NCBI GenBank assembly: GCA_028554755.1
Contig: JAPTOF010000016.1
Location: 13,512,001 to 13,576,000 of the forward strand
DNA length: 64,000 nucleotides
Origin: Cordia subcordata
Lineage: Eukaryota; Streptophyta; Magnoliopsida; Boraginales; Cordiaceae
Direction of reading: 5' to 3'
Part shown: positions 13,400-24,121 of the stretch, in pieces
How positions within the stretch are numbered: position 1 is the first letter of the stretch
How the letters are laid out: each line of letters begins with the position of its first letter
Made by a program: the position numbers and the translations under genes
Notes under the pieces: generated by a model
Seen by the model: only the letters and a program-made list of their open reading frames with translations
Told to the model about the DNA's origin: nothing
Databases searched by the model: none

Positions 13400-15249
13400 T
13401 GACATAAAAAGAATAAATAATTTATTGTATATACGAGTTATTAATTTTCCAAAAGATATGGGCCAATATCTAATGGATCCTCCCACTATTTTGTTCAGAC
13501 TGTTAGCTCCTACATACAACTCGAAGGGATTTCCAAAAATAAACCCCTTTAGTGGGTACCGAGATCCAAAACAATGTACATAAGCCTGACTGAGGTTGGC
13601 CCACCTATGGACACCGTTTGGTAGGTTCATAAGGAATTACTTCCCCAAGCAACTCCCAGTATATTGTTCTACCCCGAAATCTCTTCAGCAGGATGAAGGT
13701 CCTCCACTGAAAAGCGCGGTTAGGTCAAACCATTAACATGAACTCCCAAAGTTTTCCTCCAACCCCAATGAGTAGGCTCGTTTGAGATCAGACCACCTAC
13801 TCGTTAGTCCGAAGGCATTCCAAGGGTTTCATTTAGTAAATAATAATCCCAACATTCCAATAAAAGCCAGGCTTATAGGCCTCCAATGTTTATTAAAGTA
13901 TTGGACCCATTCATTTACTTTAATGGGAGACAATGGTTTGGACATCCTCATGTCCAAGTCACTTTAAGGACCTAATAATCTTAGGGGATTTATTTGATTA
14001 AAAGAGCGTGCTTGTTTAATAGCCAAACCTTTAATTATCCAGTTGATTAATCAACTGGCATACAAAACAACATATATAAGAACATGCAGGTGGTTATGGG
14101 CTTTTCTAGTGTGGCCACTAGAGCCATCATGGGCCACTCTATCATGCAAAGCTAAATTATTACATTTTAATTCTGGGAAACCTAGATAGGCTCAAGCCTT
14201 CAACTTCTTAGTCTTCAGTTCCTCATCTCGATCATATGCTAAAAACTACTAATTACATCATAATTAAGAAGAACTTCTTCTGAAGGAAGTGATACATCAC
14301 TTGGGAGAGGAATTTTACAACTAGATTTAAGAGAAGGCTAGGCTCGCAGCCGCAATTTAAAAAATCATAATTAATTACAATAATTAATAAATAAAATACA
14401 ATAATAAACATGATATGCAAGCCCATAACCATTTCATAATATGTCATACATCAAAATAAAAGAGCATAAATATTTTCATGATTTTATCGCACAATAATTA
14501 GATCAATTTAATCAAATTAAATTGACCTTACCAAATAATTAAAACTCCTTTTAAATTATTTGGGGTCAAAATTCCAATTTTGACAAATTAGAGACTTGCC
14601 CAATTAAATAAACTAATTTTGAAACTATTAGGGTCAAAAACAATTTTTTCAAAAAAAAATTAGGTCCACCTAATTAATTAAAAATTAATTGGGTGTCAAA
14701 AACATATTTTTGATAAATAATGAGATTTTAAAATAAATATTAAATATTTATTGCAAATGAAAAATCTATTTTATCAAATAAAATAATTTGTGAGTAAATA
14801 AACAATTTAATATATAGAATTTAATCAACATTTACTTTAATTAAATTATACACCATTATTTATCCCAATAGCTGTACAATTTAAATAAAAGAATGAATAA
14901 TTTGTTTGCATATGTATCAATACATATATATATATATATTATATTTTTTAATTTAAGAATATGTAATCTAATTACGAATCACGAATACACTAATGGCATT
15001 CCGAATTCCTTTAGTGCCTAGGTAGTAACGAGACAAAGACATGCAATTGATCAAAATAAATTTGGACATAATCAACGCATGATCTTACTACAGACAATTA
15101 TTTGGGCAGAATTAAGACAATCTTATTGTCAAAAGATTAGGACACTAATCCTCTTTCAAAATCAGTACACTATTTTCTTCAAAAACAAAACTGAAATCAT
15201 ATGCCCTAAATAGATTATGCGAAAAATCATGAAAAAGTATACAAAAAAA
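13400..15249 (-). other. Copia 5' leader, noncoding
   Basis: About 1.85 kb between the primer-binding site and gag with no conserved protein. It is AT-rich towards 14500-15000, with a short AT repeat at about 14920-14938. A long untranslated leader is compatible with packaging and regulatory functions, but nothing specific is recognised. The small open frames in it look like chance. Confidence 0.6.
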
Positions 15250-15268
15250 GCTTTGGCTTTGATACCAA
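15250..15268 (-). other. Copia primer-binding site (initiator Met tRNA)
   Basis: Read on the minus strand directly after the 5' LTR the sequence is TGGTATCAAAGCC. It differs by one base from the plant initiator-methionine tRNA primer site TGGTATCAGAGCC. This confirms that 15270-16782 is the 5' LTR and that the element reads leftwards. Confidence 0.9.
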
Positions 15269-15269
15269 T

Positions 15270-16782
15270 TGAAGGAATTCTGCAAAACTTTTCACAAAAT
15301 TCTTCCAAGATCAGGCTCTTGAATTAAAATTCTCACGAACACAAGAAATACCTAAAGTAAAGATTTGTGTTCTTAACGAGTAGCCTTGTGGAAGCTTGAT
15401 CTTCCTCATATTCGTACGTAGCCAAGATCTATTGATAGAGGCTAGGGTTTTAAGGGAGGAGGAAATTTTTTTTTTCTCGACAGAAAACTAATAGCCCTAG
15501 TAAATAATAGGTACAATACCTCTCTTTTTATAGAACAAAAGGAGTTGAGCCTTCACAAGTCCCGGGCTCAATTCCTCCAACCCAATTGGGCCCAAACCTT
15601 TTAGCCTAATTAGGAATTAAATCATTGTTTAATTCTTAACCCATTTAGCCCAAGATTTAATTCATGCTATATTTTTTGTGCTAGCAGAAAATAGATAAAA
15701 TTAAATCTGTGACTTTTAATAATTAATATTAAATATTTAATTCTGAATTAAATATTCAAACACATTAATTATTAATTTCTTTATTTAATTCACAATCAAA
15801 TAATGGAATATTTAATTCTCAATTAAATATAATAGATCAATCCATCAATAAACTTATAAATCTTTTGTGTGATTCCGTAGGTTTAAACTTAAGCTGGTAA
15901 TACAAGAACAATTTTTGTATCAACCGGATATACCATCTAGCAACAGTTCCCGATGTTCAGATAAGCTGAAAGATTGCGAGGCAACTATCAATGAACCTAG
16001 GCACTATAGAAGATCTCCTATGACCCTCGATGTTCCGAAACAACCCTAGGAGCATGGTTAATTGTCAAACCTCTAACTAGTTATTCCATATTAAGTCCTA
16101 ATCTTGTCATGACTCATCACGACACGTCTCCGTGACACATCATGCAGAAAGCTTTGGCTAAAGACTTGATGAGTTAGGACTAGATGGAACATCATTCTCT
16201 CAATACCTGGAGCGGCTCAATCCCATCTTGTCTTGCACATTGGCTTCATAACACTTGCTCGCACCCAGTAACCCTTCATCACCAAATTGGAAATTCGGGT
16301 AGTCTAACACCAAAGTACGAGGAGTAATTCGTAAGCCTCTATGGCAGTCTTAGGTCGAAGGGAATGCTACAACCATGTGCACCATAAACAATCCTTTGAC
16401 AGTAGAGTAAGTACCATAGAATGCTTGTAAGCGAGTCATGTTCAGTAAGAATGTCTCTACGCCCTACCTGTTTGTCACACCAGTGTCCTAACACCCATTG
16501 GTCATTAGGACAACCAACCCATGTGACAAATAATAACCTCTACTCGAAGGAATTGACGTCCTAGTACCAATTACATCATTCGGTTACGAACAGATTTTAA
16601 GAACAATCAGAACCAAGCCTCATTCACATGATCCCACATAGTTGTTCTAATGAACTACATCATGATCAAAAGAGAGAAGATGGTTCGATATGATGTAATA
16701 GCCAAATATTATTAAGATAACTCGTATGTAAACAATTCTAGAAATACAATAGATGACTAAATTTAGGATACTATTCCCAACA
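15270..16782 (-). repeat. Copia 5' LTR
   Basis: Plus-strand ends are TGAAGGAATT and CCCAACA. It is homologous along its whole length to 7882-9404. Next to it outside is TACAC, which matches the TACCC at the other end of the element in four of five bases. Confidence 0.92.
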
Positions 16783-18392
16783 TACACAATGATAGAAAGT
16801 GAATGATTAAGGTATTATCATACTCATAAACTAGAATTCAGGGTGGAACTGTATTAAGGTGTAACAGATGCTGCATTTAATAGGAAAACATCACCTGCTT
16901 TTGCAGAAAAGTGTGTAATCTTACCTTCTTCATTCATAGGCGAAGCCAAATATATGGTTTAAAACTATCAAGATGCAACGAGAATCTGTAGGTAGGCTGA
17001 ATACCCTAACTTATTCATTACATTCACTTGCAACCCAAAATAGCCAAAAATTCAAAGGACTGTTACGAAGTATGGGTGTAAGCTGTTGATAGGCCAGACA
17101 TTGTTGCTAGGGTGTTTAAAATGAAACTTAATCAATTAATTAATGATTTGGCTAAAAAGAAAATCTTTGGTCCTGTGCGTACATGTAAGTATTTTATTTA
17201 CTAAAATTTTATTTCATATATTAATATATTTATACTTATTATTTGTATTATAATTAATACTGATGTTTATTATTTTTGTTGTGTGATAGTTATATACACC
17301 ATTGAATTCCAAAAAAAGAGGATTACCACATATGCATATACTATTTTTTTGTGGATCCTGAAGTGAAATGTCTATCAGCTAAAGATATTAATAAATTCAT
17401 TTTGATTGAAATATCTAACAAACAAACGAACCCAAAATTGTATAAAGCAATTCCAATTTTATTGTCCATGGACCATGTTGGGAGTATAATGGGAACGTGC
17501 CATGCATGGTTGACAAAAAATGCTTGCTTCAAGCATTTTTTGAAAAGATTTTTTGAATAAACAACAACTGATATCAAGCTTATCTTGTTACAAAAGAAGA
17601 AACAACGGTAGAACTATTCAAAAGGGTGATATATTTACTAATAATGGTTATATTGTTCCGTAAATTACAAGGTGGTTGTTAAAATATCAAGCACATCTGA
17701 ATGTTGAATGGTGCAATCAATCCAGATCCATCAAATATTTATTCAAATACATAAGTAAGGGGTATGATCATATTATAGCTATTTTGTTTCAAAAGTCATT
17801 GGATGAGAATGATGTTGAGGTTGATAAAATAAAAATGTATTATGATTGTCGATATATATCTTCATGTGAAGCGACATGGAAAATTTTTTAATTTGAAACC
17901 ACGAAAAGAGATCCAATTGTTGCCAGGCTGTGTTTTCATCATTTGGATGAACAAAATGTCTATTTCAAAGACAATCAATGTATTGATGATGTTGTGAACA
18001 AAGCAAAGGAGAAGGGTACAAAATTCATAGCATGGATAAAGTGTAATATAGCATTTAAAGAAGCAAGGCCATTGAGCTATGCTGAGTTTCCAGTGAAGTT
18101 TGTGTGGGACAAAGATAACCACATATGGAACTCGAGGCAACAAGGATTTGCCATTGAAAGACTCATTTATATCTATCCTGGCAGTGGTGAATTGTATTAC
18201 ATTAGAATATTGTTGAATAAAGTTAAGGGATGCATGAGTTATGATGATACATGGACTGTTGACGGTGTGGTTCATCTAACTTTTGGAGATGCATATTTAG
18301 CACTTGGTTTGTCAAATGAAGATTGGGAATATGTGGAAGCAATTAATGGAGTTTCTTTGTGGGGTAAGAAATGTTTTAAGAAATTTGTTTGA
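16783..18392 (+). pseudogene. Helitron Rep (HUH nuclease) region
   Basis: Coding resumes immediately after the copia insertion with YTMIESE, followed by FRVELY, VILPSSF and a YQDA motif in broken frames (16783-17000). DRPDIVARVFKMKL lies at about 17090. After a probable intron, YTIEFQ leads to LPHMHILFF; the HMH at 17329-17337 is the HUH metal-binding motif. 17676-17891 has VEWCNQSRSIKYLFKYISKG, whose two Tyr (17736-17738 and 17748-17750) match the paired catalytic Tyr of Helitron Rep. 17943-18392 continues with PLSYAEFP and the GELYYIRILLN motif. It would nick and join DNA at the ends of the element. Stops break it. Confidence 0.88.
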
Positions 18393-18599
18393 CTCAATAT
18401 TGATTTCAAATTCTTTGTCAAATCCAAAGAATTTTTGGTAGAAGATGTGGAAAATACTTGGTTAAGACTTATTATACAAACTATGTTTGATTTTGCAGCA
18501 TAGTGTAAGTTACATATTTATTTAAAATATTATTTCAAATTACCCTCAATTATTGTATATTATTGTTAATTTGTCATTTTTTAATATTATTTGATAATT

Positions 18600-20004
18600 T
18601 GTGTGATTGGTGATTGACAGAGCTACAACTTGAAGATTATCAATTGAAAAGACATGTACTTTGTGAAATTAAGAAGATATAAGAGGCAATGGACGTAATC
18701 TAATGGACTTTCCACCACTTGCTATAGAAGTATGAACTTCCAAAATAACTTGGTTTAGGATGAGCTTAATTATGATAGAAAGCACTTGTGATTGAGCATG
18801 CTAAGTTGCTTGATAGTTTGAATGTTGATTAAAAGAATGTGTATAACACATTGATAGATGTTGTACATTTAGATATGGGTGATATATTTTTTGTATCAAG
18901 ACATGGAGGTACTGGGAAAACACATTTATGGAAAACTTTGATTTCCAATTTGAGATCTCAAGGCCATATAGTGCTTGCTATTGCTTCAAGTGGAGAGCAT
19001 CATTGTTAATACTAGGTAGTAGAACTACACATTCATGTTTTGCTAGTCCGTTGTGCATAGATGAAGATTCTATATGCAACATCAATCAAGGAAGCCAATT
19101 AGCTGAGTTATTGGAAAAGACAAAGCTTATTATAGGGGATGAAGCATCGATGATGAATTGATACTGTTTTGAGGCACTTGATAGAACCTTTAGAGATATA
19201 CTCCATTTTCATATGTTAATAGTTATGATGTTCCACTTGGCGGAAAAGTAATTGTGTTTGATGTAGTTGTTATGTTGATGAGAAACATTGATTAGAACGT
19301 AGGATTATGCAATGGAACAAGGTTGCAAGTCACTTAATTGGGCAAGCATGTTATTGAAGCAAGCATTTTAAATGGGAAAAGATGTGGCAAGAGAGTATTG
19401 ATTCCAAGAATGACACTAAATCCATAACAAATTTGCCTTTCAAGCTGTAGAGATGGCAGTTCCCATTAGTTGCTTCGTATGCTATGGCCATTAACAAAAG
19501 TCAAGGTCAATCTTTGTCAAGTGTTTAGATATATTTGCCATGTCCAATATTCACATATGGCCAACTATATATTGTAGTTTCAAGAGTGATAAACAAAAAG
19601 GGTGCTAAAATTTTGGAGTGAATGAGTTAAATACCCCATTTTTTTAAAAGAAAATAACCAAAATGCCCTGTTTTTAAAACTAATGAGTAAAATGCCACAA
19701 AACTCAATTTCAAGTTTTGAAAACTCAAAGATCTTTTCTGATTTTTTGCATCTTTGAGTTTTGAAAGCTCAAAGATCTGCTTTTTAAAAGAAAAAAAATT
19801 TCAATCTTCGAGTTCTCAAAACTCGAAAATGCATTTTGTGATATTTTATTCATTAGTTTAAAAAACATGGTATTTTGGTTTTTTTTACTAAAAAATAGGG
19901 CATTTAGCTAATTCTCTCTAAAATTTTGTGTCATGATGGAAAAGGTGTTGCTTCAAATCAAAATGTGAATGTAGTTTACAAAGAAATATTCTAGAATATA
20001 TGTT
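18600..20004 (+). pseudogene. Helitron PIF1-like helicase, broken
   Basis: SF1B helicase half of the Helitron protein. Walker A reads GGTGKT at 18905-18922 (canonical GGTGKT retained). Walker B reads LIIGDEASM at about 19124-19158. The later motifs appear in shifted frames: LCNGTRLQV at about 19310, RVLIPR near 19400, then AMAINKSQGQSLS-like and TYGQLYVVVSRV-like stretches near 19480-19590. The C-terminal stretch is interrupted after KKGAKIL by a MITE and resumes at 19929 (CHDGKG, then VVYKEIF). Many stops and frameshifts make it non-functional. It would have unwound the strand during rolling-circle transposition. Confidence 0.88.
19616..19918. mobile_element. Mutator-like MITE with long terminal repeats
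   Basis: A 303-bp element with inverted ends about 90 bp long (GAGTGAATGAGTTAAATAC against GAGAGAATTAGCTAAATGC). It is flanked by a perfect TAAAATTTTG duplication at 19606-19615 and 19919-19928. A 9- to 10-bp target duplication together with long inverted repeats points to the MULE group. The centre holds repeated ACTCAAAG/CTTTGAGT words. It interrupts the last codons of the Helitron helicase and has no coding capacity. Confidence 0.85.
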
Positions 20005-20123
20005 AAAATAGTATATAGTTTTGAATTAATTTCTTTTTTAAATTTTGTATGTTTGATTTATGAAGATTATCGTTTCAAATTTTATTCTATAACCAAATTT
20101 GCTACACATCATTTATTTGACAT

Positions 20124-20151
20124 CTCGTGCAATACACGAGTGATACACTAG
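20124..20151 (+). other. Helitron 3' terminal hairpin and CTAG end
   Basis: CTCGTG (20124-20129), loop CAATA, CACGAG (20135-20140), then 11 bases to the terminal CTAG (20148-20151), followed by a host T. A hairpin about a dozen bases before CTRR is the diagnostic Helitron terminator. It lies about 150 bp after the helicase C-terminus, in the correct orientation. Confidence 0.88.
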
Positions 20152-20231
20152 TAGTAATATTATTGCCTTATTGAGGCATGCCACATGTCATACTGTCGTA
20201 GCTTATTTTTCCTCTAAAACTACCTTTATAA

Positions 20232-20262
20232 CTAGTGCTGTCACATCCCATGCTTTGCACGG
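20232..20262 (-). other. Second Helitron 3' end, opposite orientation
   Basis: Read on the minus strand: stem CCGTGC, loop AAA, stem GCATGG (one mismatch; plus 20248-20262), then about a dozen bases to CTAG (20232-20235), followed by T. This matches Helitron 3' architecture, so another Helitron, possibly non-autonomous, should extend rightwards from here. Its 5' end was not found. The two 3' ends face each other about 80 bp apart. Confidence 0.6.
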
Positions 20263-20633
20263 TCTTATTTAGGTTCTATGTATTTTTTAGTGTTTTCAAA
20301 TATTTATAGATGTGATTTTTTATTGGTTTTAGGTTTTCATGTGTTTTTTTATTATTTTTAAATATCTATAAAAATTAACTCTAGTACTTTCTATTCTTAT
20401 TTTTATTTTTTAATTAGGACATTATGCATAAATTAATTAAATTAATGAGTTTTTTGGGACTTTATTACTTTAAACTCATTAAAAAGAAATATATAGGTGA
20501 TGCATAAATATAATTAAATACTATAATATATAGATTTATAATAATGTAATAATATTAAAAATAAAATTTATGACGACTTGGCAAATAGATGGATACTGAT
20601 GTGGCACCTTTCTTTGCACTTCTTTGGGTTTAA

Positions 20634-20637
<4 letters not shown>

Positions 20638-20672
<35 letters not shown>
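20638..20672. repeat. (AT)n microsatellite
   Basis: About 17 uninterrupted AT dinucleotides in noncoding DNA. A second AT tract lies at 21614-21643. Confidence 0.95.
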
Positions 20673-20676
<4 letters not shown>

Positions 20677-20978
20677 AAGCATTAATTGATTGATTATTTA
20701 GATTTTTAATTAAAACTAATAATTTATTATATAAGCTAATAAAAATATATTCATTGCCATATAAGCATTGATATAACACTCTTATAATGCTCAAAAGTAT
20801 TTTTTAATGGTAAACATTAAATTTACTGGGATTTCACACATGAATATTATTTAAGAATTAATTTATTGAAAATTAAATTTCTAATGCTAATAATATATAG
20901 ACATAATAGATAAGAAATAATTTTTTTTAGAATTCACAATTGAATTTTATCTTAAAGATTAATTGATTGATCATTTAG

Positions 20979-21453
20979 AGGGTGTTTGGTTTGGCTTTTT
21001 TTTTTTTCTGGTCAAACCTGTTTAAAGCCTAATTTAAGCTAATAGAAATGTTTGTTTTAATTAAAAATGTGCCTTTTCTAAGTGGCTTTAAGTAGAAAAT
21101 AAAAAGCTCCCCAACCTCAACTTTTGCTTTTTATGGCTTTAAGCACTTTGAAAAAAAGGAAGTTTGACCAAATCATTTACTATTTTATCCTTACCTTTTT
21201 ATTTTTATTACTAAAATATCTTTACTTTTTTATCTTATACTTACCTTTTTAAATTCTATTTTAATGTCCTTAATAGTTATTTTAACTATATAACTTACTT
21301 TTCAACCCACTTTAATTAAACATGTAAATATTTATTTTCACAACTACAACTTTTATTCAAACACGTAACTACTTAAAGTTGACAATAAAGAAAAGTCACT
21401 TAAAGTCAGAAATGCTTTAAGTAGCTTTTTTATAAACTAATCCAAACACCCTC
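20979..21453. mobile_element. Tourist-like MITE (family 2, copy 1)
   Basis: 475 bp with ends GAGGGTGTTTGG and CCAAACACCCTC, perfectly inverted, and a TTA duplication at 20976-20978 and 21454-21456. The interior is noncoding. The element at 34138-34611 matches it along its length (474 bp), so both are members of one family. Confidence 0.88.
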
Positions 21454-21456
21454 TTA

Positions 21457-21611
21457 ATATTTTAATTAAAGCTAATAATGTATATTCATAAAGATAAGAA
21501 ATAATAAAAAGTAAAATAATAAATAACAAAATAGCTATACCATGTAAGCGCTGACATGACATTCTCACAATACTTAAACATGTCACTTTCATAATGATCA
21601 AAAAGGTTTAA

Positions 21612-21650
<39 letters not shown>

Positions 21651-23477
21651 TATAGATTAGCATTTATGAAGACAAAATAATTCATATTCAAATCCTTCTT
21701 TATGGTAAATTATATATAAGTATATAAAAGCAATTTTAAAATTCAATTGACTATTATGAAACTATATATAGTAAATAAATAATATAAAATTGATCGCCTC
21801 CAAATTTATGATGAATCTTTCTATCAATATATATTATAAAATAATGTTTTTGCCTTTCTTTTTTGTTAACACCACGTGTCTTTATGACATCTCTTTTTCC
21901 CCTCCAAAAGACTTTGAGTTGCTCCATCAGGCCAAAAAAAAAAAAATTATAATTGACTTATTTAAAAATAATCATTAAACATGGAAAATCACCTATGTAT
22001 TAAATTCATAGCTCTTTTTCCAAGATTATTTGACTTCTCAAAGCCGAGAAATTTAATAATGCATTATTCTTCTTCTATTGTTTTTCTTTTCAAGTAATGC
22101 CATTTATTTTTTGTTTTTAATTATTGCAAATCTCTCATGAAAAATGAATAATATTAAACAATTTGCTAAAAATTTTATTATATTTTATCTTGATATTTAT
22201 CTATTTCATTCATGATTTTTTCCAAGACTATTAGAATTTTTAAAACAAAGAAATTCAATAAAATACACTTTTTATCTTCTACTATCTTTTCTTTTTTCTT
22301 TTTGCGCAAGACTCTTAAGTTTATGCTTTTAATTTTTTCCAATTCAAATTTTCTGTTCAATAGCTACAAAACTTTAGATATTGTTGAAAATTTTCTAGAA
22401 TTAAATTTTACAAAATACATTTATATTTTATTCTAACATGAATTATAAAAATTAATCATTAACTATAAATATAAAAAATATTCATGTATCCCATGTATCA
22501 CAAAGGAATTATAGTAGTTATAGATATACACAGACAAAATGCTTACAATGTGTTTGGAACAAATAAATTTCTATAAGATTTGGTGAAATTTATTTAAAAT
22601 CCAACTTTTTATGTTAGATAGTAGTGTCTTAAAGTATCGAATTCGTTTGGAATTTTAAGATTTGTAAATCTTAGACTTCCTCAAGCTTTACTGAAATCCT
22701 ACCTCAAGAAGTGGAATACAAATCAACAAAAAAATCTTATAAAGAGAAAGAAATATATTTTTAACTCTCTTTGTTCTAGAAAAATTGTAATAAACAAAAA
22801 TATTTACAACAAAAGGTTATTTAAATAAAATATACATATTAATTCTAATTCTATATGTGTTTCAAATACATAGATTTTTAAATAATAAAATTGACTTTAA
22901 ATTATTTTACAAATTCAAACAAAAGAATTCTTTTAAAATTACAAATGTCATAAAATTCATTACATTTATAAATAAAAACAAATGAATTCCATGAACAAAT
23001 GATTCCAAATGCTATGTTAAACTCTCACCCAAACCCCTAAAACGCATTAAATCCCCAAATCTGTATTATAATTTTTTTTGAGCAAATCTAAGTTAATAAC
23101 TAATAAATGAATGAAACATATTTCCTTAAAAGAAATTTATTAAAAGGCAGATTTTGTTGTACATGTTGTTTTCCTCTTCTTAGTGATTGACACTATTTGT
23201 TGCTAGTTGCTAATTAGGCTTGGTAATAAATGGATTGAAATTTTTCAGAAATTGTGGTTGAGAGAAAAGGAAGATTTTATTATACATATTGTTTTACTTT
23301 TCTTAATAATTGCTACTACTGTACCTTTGGATTGAATTTATGAAATTTTGAACGTAAGACTTGCCAATAGTAAAGCTTTTCCCGATAAGGTTTATCTTTT
23401 TTTCGTGTGATTAATATTGCAACCTTCTATGTAGTCAAGATAGAGACAAATAAATTGTTCTTTATGCTAGGCATTTG
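21457..23477. other. AT-rich noncoding DNA with a possible degenerate MITE
   Basis: Contains the AT microsatellite 21614-21643. About 22549-23017 may be an old transposon: its left edge reads GTGTTTGGAACAAATAAATT and its right edge, inverted, GCATTTGGAATCATTTG. No target duplication is clear. Open frames here are asparagine-, lysine- and phenylalanine-rich chance products. No gene is recognised. Confidence 0.4.
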
Positions 23478-24070
23478 ATTAAGGGCCTACTTGGATTAGT
23501 TTTTTTTCACTAAAAAATATTTTTTTTGTAATAAATATCTGGATTATAGGATAGCCATTGTAATTTCTGTGTGTTCTTCCAGGGCCCTTCATGATCATTT
23601 CTAGTTTAACCACCTTAACAAAGTAATCTTTCTGACCCATTCTGATATATTCAAGATTCTATTCTTTTCTAAATAACTGTTGAAAAACCTTTATATATCT
23701 TTTTTGGCTTCCAAGTGTGTGACGTAAGAATTCTGATATCCCGTGGTTTAGCTAGTATGAAACTCTTGATATTTTCTACTGGCAGCTCATTTAAACCATT
23801 TACTGGAACTCTATACCCATCAAAAGTTTAGCTTGCTCAGAGCCTCGAAAATTTTAGTTAAGGCTGCTTCTTATGTACTAAAATACAGCAAACAGAGTAG
23901 TCAAAACTGCGTTTTTTTTTTTTTTTTTCTGTTTTGGGGGTGAACTAAGTGGATAAAATAAAAGGGCCATACTGTTAAGCTGGAGAGTGTTGGTTGCTTT
24001 GGTTTTCTATCCTCCTTTAATGTTTTTTCGTTCTTTTCAGTTACGGGGGTCCAAATTTCTTCCTGTCACC

Positions 24071-24071
<1 letters not shown>
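23478..24071 (-). other. Mixed stretch: MITE end and unassigned coding-like tract
   Basis: 23480-23530 resembles the left end of MITE family 1 (GGGCCTACTTGGATTAG) without a partner. On the minus strand 23821-23672 is open for 50 codons, including NGLNELPVENIKSF and RDIRILTSHTWKPKKIY. In another frame about 23655-23520 is also open and contains YIRMGQKDYFVKVVKLEM. The two are separated by a frameshift and stops. The amino-acid mix is protein-like, but I do not recognise a family. It may be a gene fragment or chance. Confidence 0.3.

Positions 24072-24121
<50 letters not shown>
24072..24121. repeat. (ATT)n microsatellite
   Basis: About 16 uninterrupted ATT units in noncoding DNA. Confidence 0.95.

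Larger units (their letters stand above)
7882..16782 (-). mobile_element. Ty1/copia LTR retrotransposon, full-length but dead
   Basis: An 8.9-kb element on the minus strand with LTRs of about 1.5 kb at 7882-9404 and 15270-16782. The flanking target duplication is TACCC on the left and TACAC on the right (one mismatch). Domains occur in copia order (gag, protease, integrase, reverse transcriptase, RNase H). An initiator-Met primer site and a polypurine tract sit next to the LTRs. Several stops and frameshifts inactivate it. It inserted into the Helitron Rep coding sequence within the codons for NAY-T, so it is younger than the Helitron. Its LTRs differ visibly more than those of the gypsy element at 39125-49024, so it is the older insertion of the two. 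Confidence 0.92.
5083..20151 (+). mobile_element. Autonomous Helitron relic, nested insertions
   Basis: A rolling-circle transposon whose Rep/helicase coding sequence can be followed in order: N-terminal exons (5.1-6.3 kb), Helitron_like_N domain (6.8-7.9 kb), Rep with HUH and two-Tyr motifs (16.8-18.4 kb), PIF1-like helicase (18.6-19.6 kb) and C-terminus (19.93-20.0 kb). It ends in a hairpin followed by CTAG and a host T, the standard Helitron 3' end. A copia element (7882-16782) and a Mutator-like MITE (19616-19918) are nested inside. Frameshifts and stops are frequent, so it is dead. The 5' end is not located; the start given is the first probable exon. Confidence 0.87.
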
